Positions 28,324 through 39,244 of a stretch of 64,000 nucleotides of DNA are shown one piece after another. Location: positions 50,351-114,350 of the forward strand of contig JAPHRE010000039.1 in NCBI GenBank assembly GCA_026195905.1, written 5' to 3'. The notes under the pieces were generated by a model. That model worked only from the letters and a program-made list of their open reading frames with translations. It was not told the origin of the DNA and did no database searches. Within the stretch, counting starts at the first letter, position 1, and each line of letters starts with the position of its first letter. Source of the stretch: Pseudopelagicola sp. Its GTDB lineage: Bacteria > Pseudomonadota > Alphaproteobacteria > Rhodobacterales > Rhodobacteraceae. Both the position numbers and the translations under genes were made by a program.

Positions 28324-29670
28324 ATGAGCAAAGACCTACAATCATTGACCGAGGCGCTGCTCGGCGCCGCGCGCGCCGCCGGGGCCGAAAGCGCCGATGC
28401 CATCGCATCGCGCAGCACATCCGTGTCGATCGACGTGCGCGAAGGCAGGCTCGAACAGGCGGAACGCTCTGAAGGAATCGACATCGGCCTGCGCGTCCTC
28501 ATCGGCAAACGACAAGCCAACGTCTCCGCCTCCGATACCTCGCCCGCAACCCTTACCATGCTGGCGGAACGCGCCGTTGCGATGGCCGGGGAAGCGCCGG
28601 AAGATCCCTATATCGGCCTGGCCGACCCGTCCGAAATCACCGCAGAAACCGACGCAACGGCGCTTGAGTTGGCCGACCCCACGCCCGAACCCGATCCCGC
28701 CGCCCTGCAGCGCGACGCCGAAGCCGCCGAGGCCGCCGCCTTTGCCGTCAGTGGCGTCACACAGGTCCAATCCGCCAGCGCAGGCTATAGCGCCAGCGAG
28801 GTTTTTCTTGCGGCCACCAACGGTTTTACCGGTGGGTATCGCCGCACAAGCCGCAACCTCTCCTGTCTTGCCATCGCCGGAACCGGCGACGGGATGGAAC
28901 GCGATTACGACGGTGAAGGCCGCATCTTTCAGGCCGACTTGCGCAGCGCCGACGAGATTGGCCGCATCGCCGGAGAGCGCACCGTCGCCCGCCTTGGCGC
29001 GGTGCAGCCTCCGACGGGTGCCTTTCCGGTGCTCTTTGATGAACGAATTTCCTCGACGTTGATTGGTCACCTCCTTAGCGCGGCCAACGGCGCTTCTGTG
29101 GCGCGCGGCCAATCCTTCCTGCGGGATCGTCTCGGAGAGGCCGTCTTGCCCGCCGGGCTTGACCTCTATGAAGACCCACGCCGCCCGCGCGTCTCCGGGT
29201 CGCGCCTGTTTGACGCCGAAGGGCTGGCGACACGGCCGCGCAAGATCGTGGACAACGGCGTTCTGACCGGCTGGACCCTCGACCTCGCCACCGCGCGCAA
29301 GCTCGACATGGCATCGACCGCCAACGCCGCGCGTGGCATTTCCTCGCCGCCGTCCCCCTCAACATGGAACGTCGCCCTGACGCAATCCGACAAGACCCGC
29401 GCCGACCTCCTGCGCGATATGGGCACCGGCCTGCTTGTCACCTCGCTGATCGGCTCGACGATCAACCCCAACACCGGCGATTATTCGCGCGGTGCGTCTG
29501 GGTTCTGGATCGAGAATGGCGAAATCGCCTACCCGGTCAACGAATGCACCATCGCAGGCAATCTGCACGATATGTTGCGCAGGATCGTGCCCGCCAATGA
29601 CGCCCGAAGCCACCTATCACGCGTTGTGCCATCGCTGCTTGTCGAAGGGATGACCCTTGCCGGCAAATGA
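28324..29670 (+). CDS. pmbA: TldD/PmbA-family metalloprotease subunit PmbA
   Basis: A 448-residue protein of the PmbA (TldE) family, with N-terminal ADAIASRSTSVSIDVREGRLEQAERSEG, middle AGTGDGMERDYDGEG and C-terminal STANAARG plus TNPNTGDYSRGASGFWIENGEI-like end (INPNTGDYSRGASGFWIENG). The PmbA subunit works with TldD, which carries the zinc site and is not in this window, to degrade peptides and antitoxins or mature microcins. It lacks the HExxxH motif, as expected for the PmbA side. Its stop overlaps the cysQ-type gene by 14 bases. Confidence 0.9.
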   Translation: MSKDLQSLTEALLGAARAAGAESADAIASRSTSVSIDVREGRLEQAERSEGIDIGLRVLIGKRQANVSASDTSPATLTMLAERAVAMAGEAPEDPYIGLADPSEITAETDATALELADPTPEPDPAALQRDAEAAEAAAFAVSGVTQVQSASAGYSASEVFLAATNGFTGGYRRTSRNLSCLAIAGTGDGMERDYDGEGRIFQADLRSADEIGRIAGERTVARLGAVQPPTGAFPVLFDERISSTLIGHLLSAANGASVARGQSFLRDRLGEAVLPAGLDLYEDPRRPRVSGSRLFDAEGLATRPRKIVDNGVLTGWTLDLATARKLDMASTANAARGISSPPSPSTWNVALTQSDKTRADLLRDMGTGLLVTSLIGSTINPNTGDYSRGASGFWIENGEIAYPVNECTIAGNLHDMLRRIVPANDARSHLSRVVPSLLVEGMTLAGK

Positions 29671-30454
29671 TGACCTTTCCCTCCTGATCGACGCCGCCCG
29701 CGAAGCCGGTCGTATCGCGCTGCGCTATACCGGCCCCGAGGCACGCGTCTGGGAAAAACCCGGCGGTGCTGGCCCCGTGACCGAAGCCGACCTAGCCGTA
29801 AATACCATGCTCGAACGGGATTTGCGCGCCGCGCGCCCCGCTTATGGCTGGCTGAGCGAAGAAAGCGAAGATACCAAAGAACGCCTGTCGCATGACCGCA
29901 TCTTTGTTGTCGATCCCCTCGACGGCACCCGAAGTTTCATGCAAGGCGCGCGCACATGGGCGCACGCACTGGCCATTGTGGACAAAGGCGAGGTCATCGC
30001 CTCTGTGGTCTATCTGCCCATGCTGGACAAGCTCTACAGCGCCCAAAAGGGCGGCGGCGCTTTTCTCAACAACGCCCCGATCATGCCTTCGTCGCAAGAT
30101 GCGCTCAGCGGTGCCTCAGTCCTCGCAGCGCGCCCTGCGATGGACCCGGAACATTGGCGTGTCGTGCCGGATGTCAAACGAAGCCACCGCCCCTCTCTCG
30201 CCTATCGCACGGCACTTGTCGCCGAAGGGCGCTACGACGCAATGCTGACTCTGCGCCCGACATGGGAGTGGGACATCGCCGCGGGCGATCTCATCCTTCG
30301 CGAAGCCGGGGCGGCAACCTCGGATCGCTACGGGCAACGCCTGAGCTTCAACAACCCCGATCCGCGCCAACTGGGCATGGTCGCCGCCCCATCCGCCCTG
30401 CATCAGGGTCTCACTGGCGCGTTGTGGTCGAAAGACGCTGTGCCGCGCCTCTAA
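29657..30454 (+). CDS. Inositol-monophosphatase/CysQ-family phosphatase
   Basis: A 265-residue metal-dependent phosphatase. Metal-binding signatures are GPVTEADLAVN, LSEESEDTKERL, FVVDPLDGTRSFM and WEWDIAAGDLILREAGA. The family cleaves 3'-phosphoadenosine 5'-phosphate or inositol phosphates; the sequence resembles CysQ-type enzymes that recycle PAP after PAPS use, which would fit the sulfotransferase elsewhere in the window, but the substrate cannot be decided here. The start is TTG at 29657, overlapping pmbA by 14 bases. The convergent amidotransferase gene overlaps its stop by four bases. Confidence 0.85.
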   Translation: MPANDDLSLLIDAAREAGRIALRYTGPEARVWEKPGGAGPVTEADLAVNTMLERDLRAARPAYGWLSEESEDTKERLSHDRIFVVDPLDGTRSFMQGARTWAHALAIVDKGEVIASVVYLPMLDKLYSAQKGGGAFLNNAPIMPSSQDALSGASVLAARPAMDPEHWRVVPDVKRSHRPSLAYRTALVAEGRYDAMLTLRPTWEWDIAAGDLILREAGAATSDRYGQRLSFNNPDPRQLGMVAAPSALHQGLTGALWSKDAVPRL

Positions 30455-31191
30455 TCTCGGCGATACCGCTCGACAAAATTGCGCAGGATACGCTCCGGTG
30501 CATGCACATCCGCCGCCCGGCACATCGCCACAAGCCGCGCCGCATCGTCGGGCGGGAAATAGCCGCGATGCTTGTAGATTCCGATCCGAACCTCGAACCC
30601 GTCGCTATCCGCCTCAGGGTGAAACTGCGTGGCATAGACGTTCTCGCCATAGCGGATCATCTGATAGGGGCAGGTCGGTGACTCCACGAGATGCACACAG
30701 CCCTCCGGCAAGACCTGCACCGCCTCTTTATGACCCACAAACGCCTCGAACTGGTCCGGCACGCCCTCTAGCAAAGGATCGCCCTTGCCCGCTTGGGTCA
30801 GGCGGCAATCCGATGTGCCCACATCTTCGGAATACCTGTCCTTGGATACGGCCCGCGCAAGGTGATGGCCGAGAATCCCGATCCCGTAGCAACAGCCGAG
30901 AAACGGGAAGTCCCGCGTCGTGATCTCGGGCATAAGCCCCATCACGGCCTCTTCAATCTGTGCCTCGACCGGCGATTTCTTCTCCGCCGGATCGCTTACG
31001 CATCCCGGCCCGCCGCCCACAATCACACCGCTATAGGCATCAAGCTCCAACCCCTCCGGGAGCGGCCCCTGATCAAGGCGAATGCGTACGGTCTCGGTCG
31101 CATCCAATCCGCTCTTGCGCAGGATTGCGGCGAATTCATCATCCGAGGCTTCGGTTTCGGGGCGAAGTTGCAGCACAAGAAAGGGTTTCAT
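30451..31191 (-). CDS. Class I glutamine amidotransferase-like protein
   Basis: A 246-residue protein with a class I GATase fold. The nucleophile is Cys101 in FLGCCYGIGI, GVIVGGGPGCVSD is the oxyanion strand, and the His-Glu pair is in YATQFHPEAD. It resembles the stand-alone GMP-synthase-like amidotransferases (YfeJ type) that may act on peptides or in folate/glutathione-type reactions; the acceptor is unknown. The ATG at 31189-31191 follows the longer open frame and was chosen because the fold starts there. Confidence 0.82.
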   Translation of the reverse strand: MKPFLVLQLRPETEASDDEFAAILRKSGLDATETVRIRLDQGPLPEGLELDAYSGVIVGGGPGCVSDPAEKKSPVEAQIEEAVMGLMPEITTRDFPFLGCCYGIGILGHHLARAVSKDRYSEDVGTSDCRLTQAGKGDPLLEGVPDQFEAFVGHKEAVQVLPEGCVHLVESPTCPYQMIRYGENVYATQFHPEADSDGFEVRIGIYKHRGYFPPDDAARLVAMCRAADVHAPERILRNFVERYRRD

Positions 31192-31401
31192 GGAAAATCC
31201 GGGTTGCCAGAGGTCGGCTTGGCACCTGCCGCATCCTTGCGCGCAGGTCAAGCGCGTTGCCTTGTCGCGAAATGGCGCAGACCCCGATCTTGCAGCCAAT
31301 TCACCAAAGCTCTAGGGTCTCAACGCATGAAGCCAAGACCCAAGACCATGCCTGTCGATCCCTTCGTATATGGGCTGCGGCCCTTGAAAGACTAAACCGA
31401 T

Positions 31402-32622
31402 ATGCCCCGCTCTCTTGGCCTTTCTGCCTATCTTGCTTTTGCGCGTCGCCTGCCCTCAAGACGCATGGCCCCCTCCGCGCCGCGGCCCGACGACGAACTG
31501 CTCTGGCTGCATTGTCCCGACGCCGTGAGCGCCCGCGCGGTTGCGCACCTTGGCCAACGCCTCGCAGCCCAAAGACCGGGCCTGGCGCTTCTGCTGACAA
31601 CATCGCCCGGAACCAAACGGCCCAAAGACCTGCCAGAGGCTTTGTTCTGGCAGGAATGCCCCTCGGAAAACCCCGAAGACACGCGCCAGTTTCTTGACCA
31701 TTGGCGCCCCGATGCGGGCCTTTGGATCGGCCCTTACCTGCGCCCAAGCCTGATTGACGCCAGCGCCCGACGCGGCATTCCCGTGACGCTTTTTGACACC
31801 GGCGAACTGCTTCTTGAAAATCGTCTGTGGCGTCTTGGCCCCGATCCAATTCGCCCGACACTTGGCCTGTTTCAGAGTATTCTAGCGTCAGAGACCGACG
31901 CCATCTCCCGCCTGCGTAAGCTGATCCCGGAAACGGTTCATCTCTATAAAAGCGGCCCCCTGCTCGAAGAATGCCCGGCTTTGGCCTGTAACGAGACCGA
32001 TCTTGAGGATATCTCGCAGGCGCTCGGCGGTCGCCCGACATGGCTTGCCGCGCGGCTCCAGCGCTCTGAACTGTCGCCCGTCCTTGCGGCCCATCGCGCC
32101 ATGTTGCGCCTGTCTCATCGCCTTTTGCTAATCGTCGTGCCCGCCGACCCCGCCGATGCCGAAGCCTTCCACACAACCTGCCGCGAGAGCGGCTGGCGGG
32201 TCTCCAATTGGGATGATGGCGATTTTCCTGATGATAAATCCCGCATTATCCTCTCTGGTGATCCGCGCGAACTCGGCCTTTGGTATCGCGTTGCCCCGGT
32301 TACCTTTCTCGGCACCTCCCTGACGCCAAAACAAGGCGGTCAGAACCCGCTTGAACCCGCCGCCCTTGGCTCGGCCGTGCTCTATGGGCCAAGCATCCGC
32401 AATCATCTTGATGCCTATTCTCGCTTGGCCGAGGCGGGCGCGGCCCGTATCGTGCGCGATGTCGATAGCCTTATAAACGCCCTTGGTCAGGTGCTCGCGC
32501 CGGATATCGCGGCACGCATGGCCCATGCCGGTTGGGAAATCGTGTCGGAAGGGGCGGAAGTCTCGGATCAAATCATCGCCCTGCTACAAGAGACCCTCGA
32601 TACCTCGGAGGCAAACGCATGA
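31402..32622 (+). CDS. kdtA: Kdo transferase
   Basis: A 406-residue GT-B protein of the Kdo-transferase family (WaaA). The N-terminal half has the block [14 protein letters not shown] and [14 protein letters not shown], and the C-terminal half has the CMP-Kdo region [13 protein letters not shown] and [18 protein letters not shown], a conserved family motif. It attaches Kdo to lipid A precursor at the cytoplasmic membrane. The N-terminal signal-anchor of E. coli WaaA is weaker here. It overlaps lpxK by four bases (ATGA), so the two lipid-A genes are coupled. Confidence 0.88.
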   Translation: MPRSLGLSAYLAFARRLPSRRMAPSAPRPDDELLWLHCPDAVSARAVAHLGQRLAAQRPGLALLLTTSPGTKRPKDLPEALFWQECPSENPEDTRQFLDHWRPDAGLWIGPYLRPSLIDASARRGIPVTLFDTGELLLENRLWRLGPDPIRPTLGLFQSILASETDAISRLRKLIPETVHLYKSGPLLEECPALACNETDLEDISQALGGRPTWLAARLQRSELSPVLAAHRAMLRLSHRLLLIVVPADPADAEAFHTTCRESGWRVSNWDDGDFPDDKSRIILSGDPRELGLWYRVAPVTFLGTSLTPKQGGQNPLEPAALGSAVLYGPSIRNHLDAYSRLAEAGAARIVRDVDSLINALGQVLAPDIAARMAHAGWEIVSEGAEVSDQIIALLQETLDTSEANA

Positions 32623-33632
32623 AAGCACCGTCATTCTGGCATAGCGATCCAGCGCATCCCGGCTGGCGCGCCAAGCTCCTGACGCCCCTTGGAAAGCTCT
32701 ATGCCAAGCAGACCGCCAAACGCCTCAAGACTGGGGCGGCGACGGCGCATCATGCCAAAGTGCCGGTGATCTGTGTCGGAAATCTCAACGCAGGCGGCAC
32801 CGGCAAGACCCCGACCACCATCGCCCTCTTGCAACGGCTACAGGCCCGCGGCCTGTCACCGCATGTCGTGTCGCGCGGGTATGGCGGCGCGCTTGCAGGA
32901 CCGGTCCAGGTTGACGAACGCACCCACAACGCCGAAGAGACGGGCGACGAACCGCTTCTGCTCGCCGCCTTTGCGCCCACTTGGGTTGCCAAAGACCGGG
33001 CCGCCGGGGCGCGCGCCGCCGAGGCCGCCGGGGCTGATCTGATCCTGATGGATGACGGGTTTCAAAACCCTACCCTCGCCAAGGACGGCTCGGTTATTGT
33101 CGTCGATGCGCAAAAGGGGTTTGGCAACGGCCTCTGCATTCCCGCTGGCCCGCTGCGCGAACCTGTGCCAATCGGCTTGTCACGCGCCGACCTTGTGCTG
33201 TCTATCGGCCCGCCCGAGGCGCAATCCCGCTTTGCCGACCGATGGGGTGCGTCGTTGAACGGCCTGCAGCATGTGACCGGCGCGCTCGAACCGTTGCAAA
33301 TGGGCATGGACTGGGGCGAAACGCCCTATCTCGCCTTTGCCGGTATTGGGCATCCAGAAAAGTTCTTTGCCACCCTGCGACATCTTGGGGCGCATCTCGT
33401 GCATGGCGAGGCGCTGGAAGATCACCAACCCCTGACCCCGGCTCTGCTTGCCCGCCTCGAGGCCGAATCCCGCCGCCACGGCGCACAGCTTGTCACAACG
33501 GAAAAGGACGCCGTGCGTCTTCCGGCGTCCTTTCGTTCCAAGGTTCTAACCTTACCCGTGCGGCTTGAAATCACGGATTGGTCGGCTGTAGACGCGCTTC
33601 TTGACCGCGCCCTGACAGCCACCCGCGCTTAA
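32619..33632 (+). CDS. lpxK: Tetraacyldisaccharide 4'-kinase
   Basis: A 337-residue LpxK: P-loop-like [15 protein letters not shown] near residue 48, VVSRGYGG, and the conserved [10 protein letters not shown] and PLREP motifs. It phosphorylates the 4' position of the lipid A disaccharide in the inner membrane. The start overlaps the kdtA stop by four bases. The stop overlaps the convergent DsbA-like gene by four. The kdtA-lpxK order is common in alphaproteobacteria. Confidence 0.92.
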   Translation: MKAPSFWHSDPAHPGWRAKLLTPLGKLYAKQTAKRLKTGAATAHHAKVPVICVGNLNAGGTGKTPTTIALLQRLQARGLSPHVVSRGYGGALAGPVQVDERTHNAEETGDEPLLLAAFAPTWVAKDRAAGARAAEAAGADLILMDDGFQNPTLAKDGSVIVVDAQKGFGNGLCIPAGPLREPVPIGLSRADLVLSIGPPEAQSRFADRWGASLNGLQHVTGALEPLQMGMDWGETPYLAFAGIGHPEKFFATLRHLGAHLVHGEALEDHQPLTPALLARLEAESRRHGAQLVTTEKDAVRLPASFRSKVLTLPVRLEITDWSAVDALLDRALTATRA

Positions 33633-34324
33633 CCCTCAAGCTTTGCGTCGAGGATTTTCTTGAGGTCATCGTAACTCATATTCGATACTTTCTCGCCGTT
33701 GATGACCATTGTCGGGGTGCCCTCAATATCATCTGCCGTCACATGGCCCTCGGACCATTCAACCAACGCGCGCGCTTTGCTTTCGTCTTTCATGCAAGCG
33801 TCGAGTTTGCCCTGATCAACCCCGGCAATCCGGCCAATCTTCTTAAGCTCATCGACAATCGCCACCGGATCGCCCGACCGCGCCCAATCCCGCTGCCCCT
33901 TCATAAGAAGCTCGGTCATGCCAAAGAATTTCTCTTCCCCGCCACAGCGCGCGATCATCGACGCCCAGAGACCAAGTTGGTCGAAATACACATCGCGGAA
34001 GATAACGCGCACCTTGCCGGTCTCGACATAATCCGCCTTGAGGGGCTTGAGGATTTCCTCGTGGAATGTCGCGCAATGCGGGCAGGTGAACGAGGCGTAT
34101 TCCACAAGCGTAATCGGCGCATCGGCACTGCCAAGCACCATTTCAATGATTTCCGGCACCTCTGAGGGGGCGGCGGCGGACGTGCTGTCATTCGCGGTAT
34201 CCGACGTGGCCTGTGCGACCTGGACGGCGGCGGGCGTGTCTTGCGCGTTGTCTTGGGTTAACCAATAGGCCGCCCCGGCCACAACAGCCAGCGCAACAAC
34301 GAGAATGGGAACGATACGGTTCAT
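33629..34324 (-). CDS. DsbA-family thiol-disulfide protein
   Basis: A 231-residue periplasmic protein. Residues 1-22 are a signal-anchor or signal peptide, residues 25-55 a Thr/Ser/Ala-rich low-complexity linker, and residues 60-231 a thioredoxin fold with the active site CPHC at 81-84 in [18 protein letters not shown]. The cis-Pro is in [11 protein letters not shown]. It resembles the BdbD/ScsC-like exported oxidoreductases of alphaproteobacteria and likely forms disulfides in the periplasm. It overlaps the end of lpxK by four bases and is followed by a DciA-like gene on its strand. Confidence 0.88.
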   Translation of the reverse strand: MNRIVPILVVALAVVAGAAYWLTQDNAQDTPAAVQVAQATSDTANDSTSAAAPSEVPEIIEMVLGSADAPITLVEYASFTCPHCATFHEEILKPLKADYVETGKVRVIFRDVYFDQLGLWASMIARCGGEEKFFGMTELLMKGQRDWARSGDPVAIVDELKKIGRIAGVDQGKLDACMKDESKARALVEWSEGHVTADDIEGTPTMVINGEKVSNMSYDDLKKILDAKLEG

Positions 34325-34337
34325 CAGGAAACCTTTC

Positions 34338-34838
34338 CTAGCGTTTTGTCTTGTTCAATACGTTTCCGGCGAGACGCTCAAGTGCCTCCCGGAGACCATC
34401 ATCCGAAACCGGCGCGACCACATCATGCGCCGCCGCTCGAATCTCTTCGGGCAATTCGGTTTCGGTCTGTTTCGGTTTGGGGGTAAAAACGGCCTGCCCT
34501 TCGGCAAAGCCCGTCGCGGCCGTTTGCGTAATGCGTAACCGTTCTATGGCGTTATATCCGTAGACGCCGTTGACCTTGGCCCGGATACGCTCTTTCTGCA
34601 TCTCAAGCATCGGAGCCTGCGCGCCGGTTGTCAAAACGGTAAGCGTCGCCCCCAAGCCCTGTCGACCATATTTGACGTCTACCGGCTTGCAGATCGCCGC
34701 GATATCCTCGCCGACAATCTCCTGCCAATGCGTCAATACCCGCGTCACGGCGAATCCCCGGCTCTCGCCCGCCTTGCGGATACGTTCCCGCAATAGCGTC
34801 GAGGTGCGGGCAAAGCCTTTGGTGGTCGCGTGGCGCAT
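34338..34838 (-). CDS. DciA-like (DUF721) protein
   Basis: A 166-residue protein with the DUF721 pattern: FAVTRVLTHWQEIVGEDIAAIC near 28-49, LTVLTTGAQAPMLEMQKERI and INGVYGYNAIERLRI-like C-terminal part (VNGVYGYNAIERLRI). DUF721 proteins include DciA, the replicative helicase operator that loads DnaB in most bacteria without DnaC. It is on the same strand as the DsbA-like gene, 13 bases upstream of it. The C-terminal ~50 residues are a low-complexity Pro/Thr tail. Confidence 0.82.
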   Translation of the reverse strand: MRHATTKGFARTSTLLRERIRKAGESRGFAVTRVLTHWQEIVGEDIAAICKPVDVKYGRQGLGATLTVLTTGAQAPMLEMQKERIRAKVNGVYGYNAIERLRITQTAATGFAEGQAVFTPKPKQTETELPEEIRAAAHDVVAPVSDDGLREALERLAGNVLNKTKR

Positions 34839-34924
34839 GTGATCCCTTGCATGTTTGCATTCGGCGCTATTTTAGTGTCCATGCCGCGCGGCACCAGCGA
34901 AACCAACCGACAGGAGCATAAATC

Positions 34925-35977
34925 TTGCGTGAAGAGCCACGATCAGAGGCGCTGCTCGAATGGTATGACCGCCATGCCCGCGTGTTGCCCTGGCGAATTG
35001 GCCCAGCCGATCACCGCGCCGGAATGCGCCCTGATCCCTATCGCATTTGGCTCTCCGAGATCATGCTGCAACAGACGACCGTGGCCGCCGTAAAGGATTA
35101 TTTTTCCCGTTTCACAACACTTTGGCCCACTGTCCAAGCCCTCGCCGGGGCCGAGGATGGGGCGGTCATGGGCGAATGGGCCGGGCTTGGCTACTATGCC
35201 CGCGCCCGCAACCTCCTCAAATGCGCCCGCGTGGTCACAGAGGATCACAACGGCCAGTTTCCTGATACGGTTGACGCGCTTCAAAATCTTCCCGGAATCG
35301 GCCCCTATACCGCCGGGGCCATCGCAGCCATCGCGTTTGACCGCCCCGCAGTGGTCGTCGATGGCAATGTCGAGCGCGTCATGGCGCGAATCTATGACAT
35401 CCACACACCGCTTCCCGCCGCCAAGCCGGACCTGACCGCGCGCGCTGCGGCCCTGACGCCACAAACTCGCCCCGGCGACCACGCACAGGCGGTCATGGAC
35501 CTCGGCGCGACGATCTGCACCCCCCGCAACCCGGCCTGCGGTATCTGCCCTTGGCGCGATGGCTGTCTTGGGCGTCTTAATGGCACCGCTACAGAGCTGC
35601 CAAAGAAAACACCGCGCAAACCCAAGCCCATCCGCCAAGGCACGGTCTATATCGCCCGGCGCATCGACGGTGCGCTTCTCCTTGAACGCCGCCCCGACAA
35701 AGGTCTTCTTGGCGGTATGCTTGGCTGGCCCGGCTCGGACTGGACCGAGGGCGACGTGCCGCCCCACACCCCGCCAATCCGCGCCGAATGGAAAACCCTT
35801 CCCGCCGAAGCACGCCATACTTTCACGCATTTTCATCTGCGCCTGACCGTCAAAACCGCACTCGTGCCCCTCGACCGGACGCCGCATAGCGGCGAATTCC
35901 TTGAAAAAGAAGACTTCCGCTCCTCTGACCTGCCCACAGTCATGCGCAAGGCGTTCGATCTCCTGAAAGGTGCATAA
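34925..35977 (+). CDS. mutY: A/G-specific adenine glycosylase
   Basis: A 350-residue base-excision repair enzyme. Motifs are SEIMLQQTTVAAV with the catalytic Glu, the helix-hairpin-helix LPGIGPYTAGAIAA, and the four-cysteine cluster loop C-x6-C-x2-C-x5-C (CTPRNPACGICPWRDGC). A C-terminal NUDIX-like domain for 8-oxoG recognition follows (YIARRIDGALLLERRPDKG). It removes adenine opposite 8-oxoguanine. The start is TTG at 34925, supported by CAGGAG eleven bases upstream. No ATG fits in frame. Confidence 0.92.
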   Translation: MREEPRSEALLEWYDRHARVLPWRIGPADHRAGMRPDPYRIWLSEIMLQQTTVAAVKDYFSRFTTLWPTVQALAGAEDGAVMGEWAGLGYYARARNLLKCARVVTEDHNGQFPDTVDALQNLPGIGPYTAGAIAAIAFDRPAVVVDGNVERVMARIYDIHTPLPAAKPDLTARAAALTPQTRPGDHAQAVMDLGATICTPRNPACGICPWRDGCLGRLNGTATELPKKTPRKPKPIRQGTVYIARRIDGALLLERRPDKGLLGGMLGWPGSDWTEGDVPPHTPPIRAEWKTLPAEARHTFTHFHLRLTVKTALVPLDRTPHSGEFLEKEDFRSSDLPTVMRKAFDLLKGA

Positions 35978-36042
35978 TACCGCATTGCGCGCTGCATAAA
36001 CGCGGCGCAAAATAGCCTTGCGCGCCGCCATCGGAGAAGACC

Positions 36043-37176
36043 ATGATCTCGTCCACCCAAGTCGCCAAGCTCCAAAGCGCTCTGCCGTTCTGGCTCTCCC
36101 TGCTGTTGATCCCGCTGATCTGGATCGTGGCCGGCCTCGGATCATGGTGGGTTCTTCTTGTGCCCGCGGCGACATGGTATCTTTTTACCGCGCTTGATGC
36201 CGTGCTCGGCCTCAACCTCGAAAACGCTGATCTCGATACCCCCGAAGACGACCTCTACTGGTATCGCGCCGTGACGATGATCTGGCCCTTCCTGCAATTC
36301 ACGACGCTGTTCGGCCTGATCTGGTATGCGACCCACACCGACCACCTCTCAATCGCGGCAACCATCGGCCTCTTTTTCGGCGTCGGGGTCGTTACCGGCA
36401 CCATCGGCATCAACTATTCCCATGAACTCATGCACCAAAAGGACAAACGCGAACGCTGGCTCGCGGATATCCTGCTCTCTATGGTGCTTTACTCGCATTT
36501 CCGAACCGAACACTTGCACGGCCATCACGTCTATGTCGGAACCCCCCGCGATCCCGTGACCGCGCGCTATAACGAAGGGTTTCACCGCTACTTTCCCCGC
36601 GTTCTGTGGCAAGTGCCGCTCTCGGCCTTCCGGCTTGAGAAAGCCCGCCTCGCCCGCAAAGGCCTGCCGTGGACCGACCTCTCCAACCCGTTCTTCCGCT
36701 ACTGGGCGCTCCAAGGCGCGATGCTGCTTCTTGCGCTGATCCTTGGCGGCTGGCTCGGCCTCCTGCTCTTTCTCTGGCAGGCCTATATCGCCATCTGGCA
36801 GCTTGAGCTGGTGAACTACGTCGAACATTACGGTCTGACCCGCAAACACCTTGGGAGCGGCAAATATGAACACGTCAAACCGCACCATAGCTGGAACGCA
36901 GCACACAAGGCGTCGAACTGGCTCCTCATCAACCTGCAACGCCATAGCGACCACCATTATAAACCCAACCGCCGCTTTCCCCTGCTGCAAAACCATACCG
37001 AGGAAGACGCCCCGCAACTGCCCTATGGCTATCCGCTGATGACTATGGCCGCGATGATCCCGCCCCTGTGGAAAAGGGTCATGAACCCCCGCGTCCGCAA
37101 ATGGCGCGCCATGTATTACCCCGAGATCACCGACTGGCACCCCTACAACAAGGCCAAGACGCCGATGCCTCGCTAA
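36043..37176 (+). CDS. alkB: Alkane 1-monooxygenase-like membrane di-iron enzyme
   Basis: A 377-residue protein with about six hydrophobic segments and the full AlkB histidine set: HELMH (127-131), EHLHGHH (156-162), NYVEHYG (258-264) and LQRHSDHH (298-305). The long EHLHGHHVYV and NYVEHYGLTR signatures point to alkane hydroxylase and not to a desaturase. It would hydroxylate terminal carbons of medium-chain alkanes with rubredoxin electrons. No rubredoxin, rubredoxin reductase or regulator lies nearby. GGAGAAGACC precedes the ATG. Confidence 0.86.
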   Translation: MISSTQVAKLQSALPFWLSLLLIPLIWIVAGLGSWWVLLVPAATWYLFTALDAVLGLNLENADLDTPEDDLYWYRAVTMIWPFLQFTTLFGLIWYATHTDHLSIAATIGLFFGVGVVTGTIGINYSHELMHQKDKRERWLADILLSMVLYSHFRTEHLHGHHVYVGTPRDPVTARYNEGFHRYFPRVLWQVPLSAFRLEKARLARKGLPWTDLSNPFFRYWALQGAMLLLALILGGWLGLLLFLWQAYIAIWQLELVNYVEHYGLTRKHLGSGKYEHVKPHHSWNAAHKASNWLLINLQRHSDHHYKPNRRFPLLQNHTEEDAPQLPYGYPLMTMAAMIPPLWKRVMNPRVRKWRAMYYPEITDWHPYNKAKTPMPR

Positions 37177-37189
37177 GGCCAGCCCCAAC

Positions 37190-37215
37190 AAAAAGACCCC
37201 GCCACAAGGGCGGGG
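37190..37215 (-). terminator. Terminator of ccrM, minus strand
   Basis: Stem CCCCGCC (37197-37203) and GGCGGGG (37209-37215) with loop ACAAG; on the minus strand it is followed by TCTTTTTGTT. It lies between the convergent alkB-like and ccrM genes and is 60 bases past the ccrM stop. Confidence 0.8.
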
Positions 37216-37276
37216 CTTACGAGGTAAGTGCCATGTGAAAGTCAGACCACATGGCACTGGCGGTATTCGTTTTGGT

Positions 37277-38484
<1,208 letters not shown>

Positions 38485-38497
38485 AAGGGGTTAGATT

Positions 38498-39115
38498 TTA
38501 CTCTTGATACAAGATATTGTGCACCGGCTTAAAGGAACGTCTATGGTGTGGGGTCACACCAAGATTTTGCAGCGCCGCTTTGTGGCTTTTTGAGGGATAT
38601 CCGGCGTTGGTCTCCCATCCGTAGCCCGGAAACTGTTGCGCCAAATCCCACATGATCCTGTCGCGACAGATTTTTGCCACAATTGAAGCCGCCGAAATCG
38701 ACACCGATTTGGCATCGCCTTTAACCACGGCCTCGCTCGATCCCGTCAATCCGCGCGGGATCATGTTGCCATCAATCAAGAGATGATCCACCGGCCCCTT
38801 AAGCCCCGCAACCGCGCGCTCCATCGCAAGGTGGCTGGCGCGCAGGATATTCAACCTGTCGATTTCCTCGACGCTGGCATGGGCAATCGACACCTCTGCC
38901 ATCTCATGAATCACATCATAAAGCGCCTCGCGCCGCTTGGCCGAGAGCGCCTTGGAATCGTTGAGCCCCGCTGGGATACGTCCCGGATCAAGCACCACCG
39001 CCGCCGCCGTGACCGGCCCCGCCAAAGGCCCGCGCCCAACCTCATCAACGCCCGCGATACGTGCCAACCCGCGCGCCATCGCTGCTTCTTCAAGGGAAAA
39101 ATCCGGTGTGCTCAT
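38498..39115 (-). CDS. rnhB: Ribonuclease HII
   Basis: A 205-residue RNase HII. The catalytic acids are in [16 protein letters not shown] (Asp24, Glu25) and [11 protein letters not shown], with [17 protein letters not shown] and the C-terminal HHRRSFKPV. It removes RNA from RNA-DNA hybrids and single ribonucleotides from DNA. The ATG at 39113-39115 ([10 protein letters not shown]) was chosen; the longer frame upstream runs into a terminator region. It is followed by ccrM, a neighbourhood I recall from other Rhodobacterales. Confidence 0.93.
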   Translation of the reverse strand: MSTPDFSLEEAAMARGLARIAGVDEVGRGPLAGPVTAAAVVLDPGRIPAGLNDSKALSAKRREALYDVIHEMAEVSIAHASVEEIDRLNILRASHLAMERAVAGLKGPVDHLLIDGNMIPRGLTGSSEAVVKGDAKSVSISAASIVAKICRDRIMWDLAQQFPGYGWETNAGYPSKSHKAALQNLGVTPHHRRSFKPVHNILYQE

Positions 39116-39151
39116 GCGCCCCTGAAACCCGATCCCGCTCCGGCGCGCAAT

Positions 39152-39187
39152 AAGAAAAAGCCCGGAGAACCGCAAAGTCCTCCGGGC
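39152..39187 (-). terminator. Terminator of the exported-protein gene
   Basis: Stem GCCCGGAG and CTCCGGGC (39160-39167 and 39180-39187) with a 12-base loop. The minus strand then reads TTTTTCTTATT. It lies about 60 bases after the stop of the minus-strand gene at 39245 and before rnhB. Confidence 0.8.
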
Positions 39188-39244
39188 CGGTCGGGGCATT
39201 ACTCAAACGGGCAACGCGCTACCAATCTACCCCGCCTGATCGTA

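Noticed and set aside
31301-32176. A 291-codon minus-strand frame opposite kdtA
   Set aside because: Shadow frame; kdtA carries clear conserved motifs.
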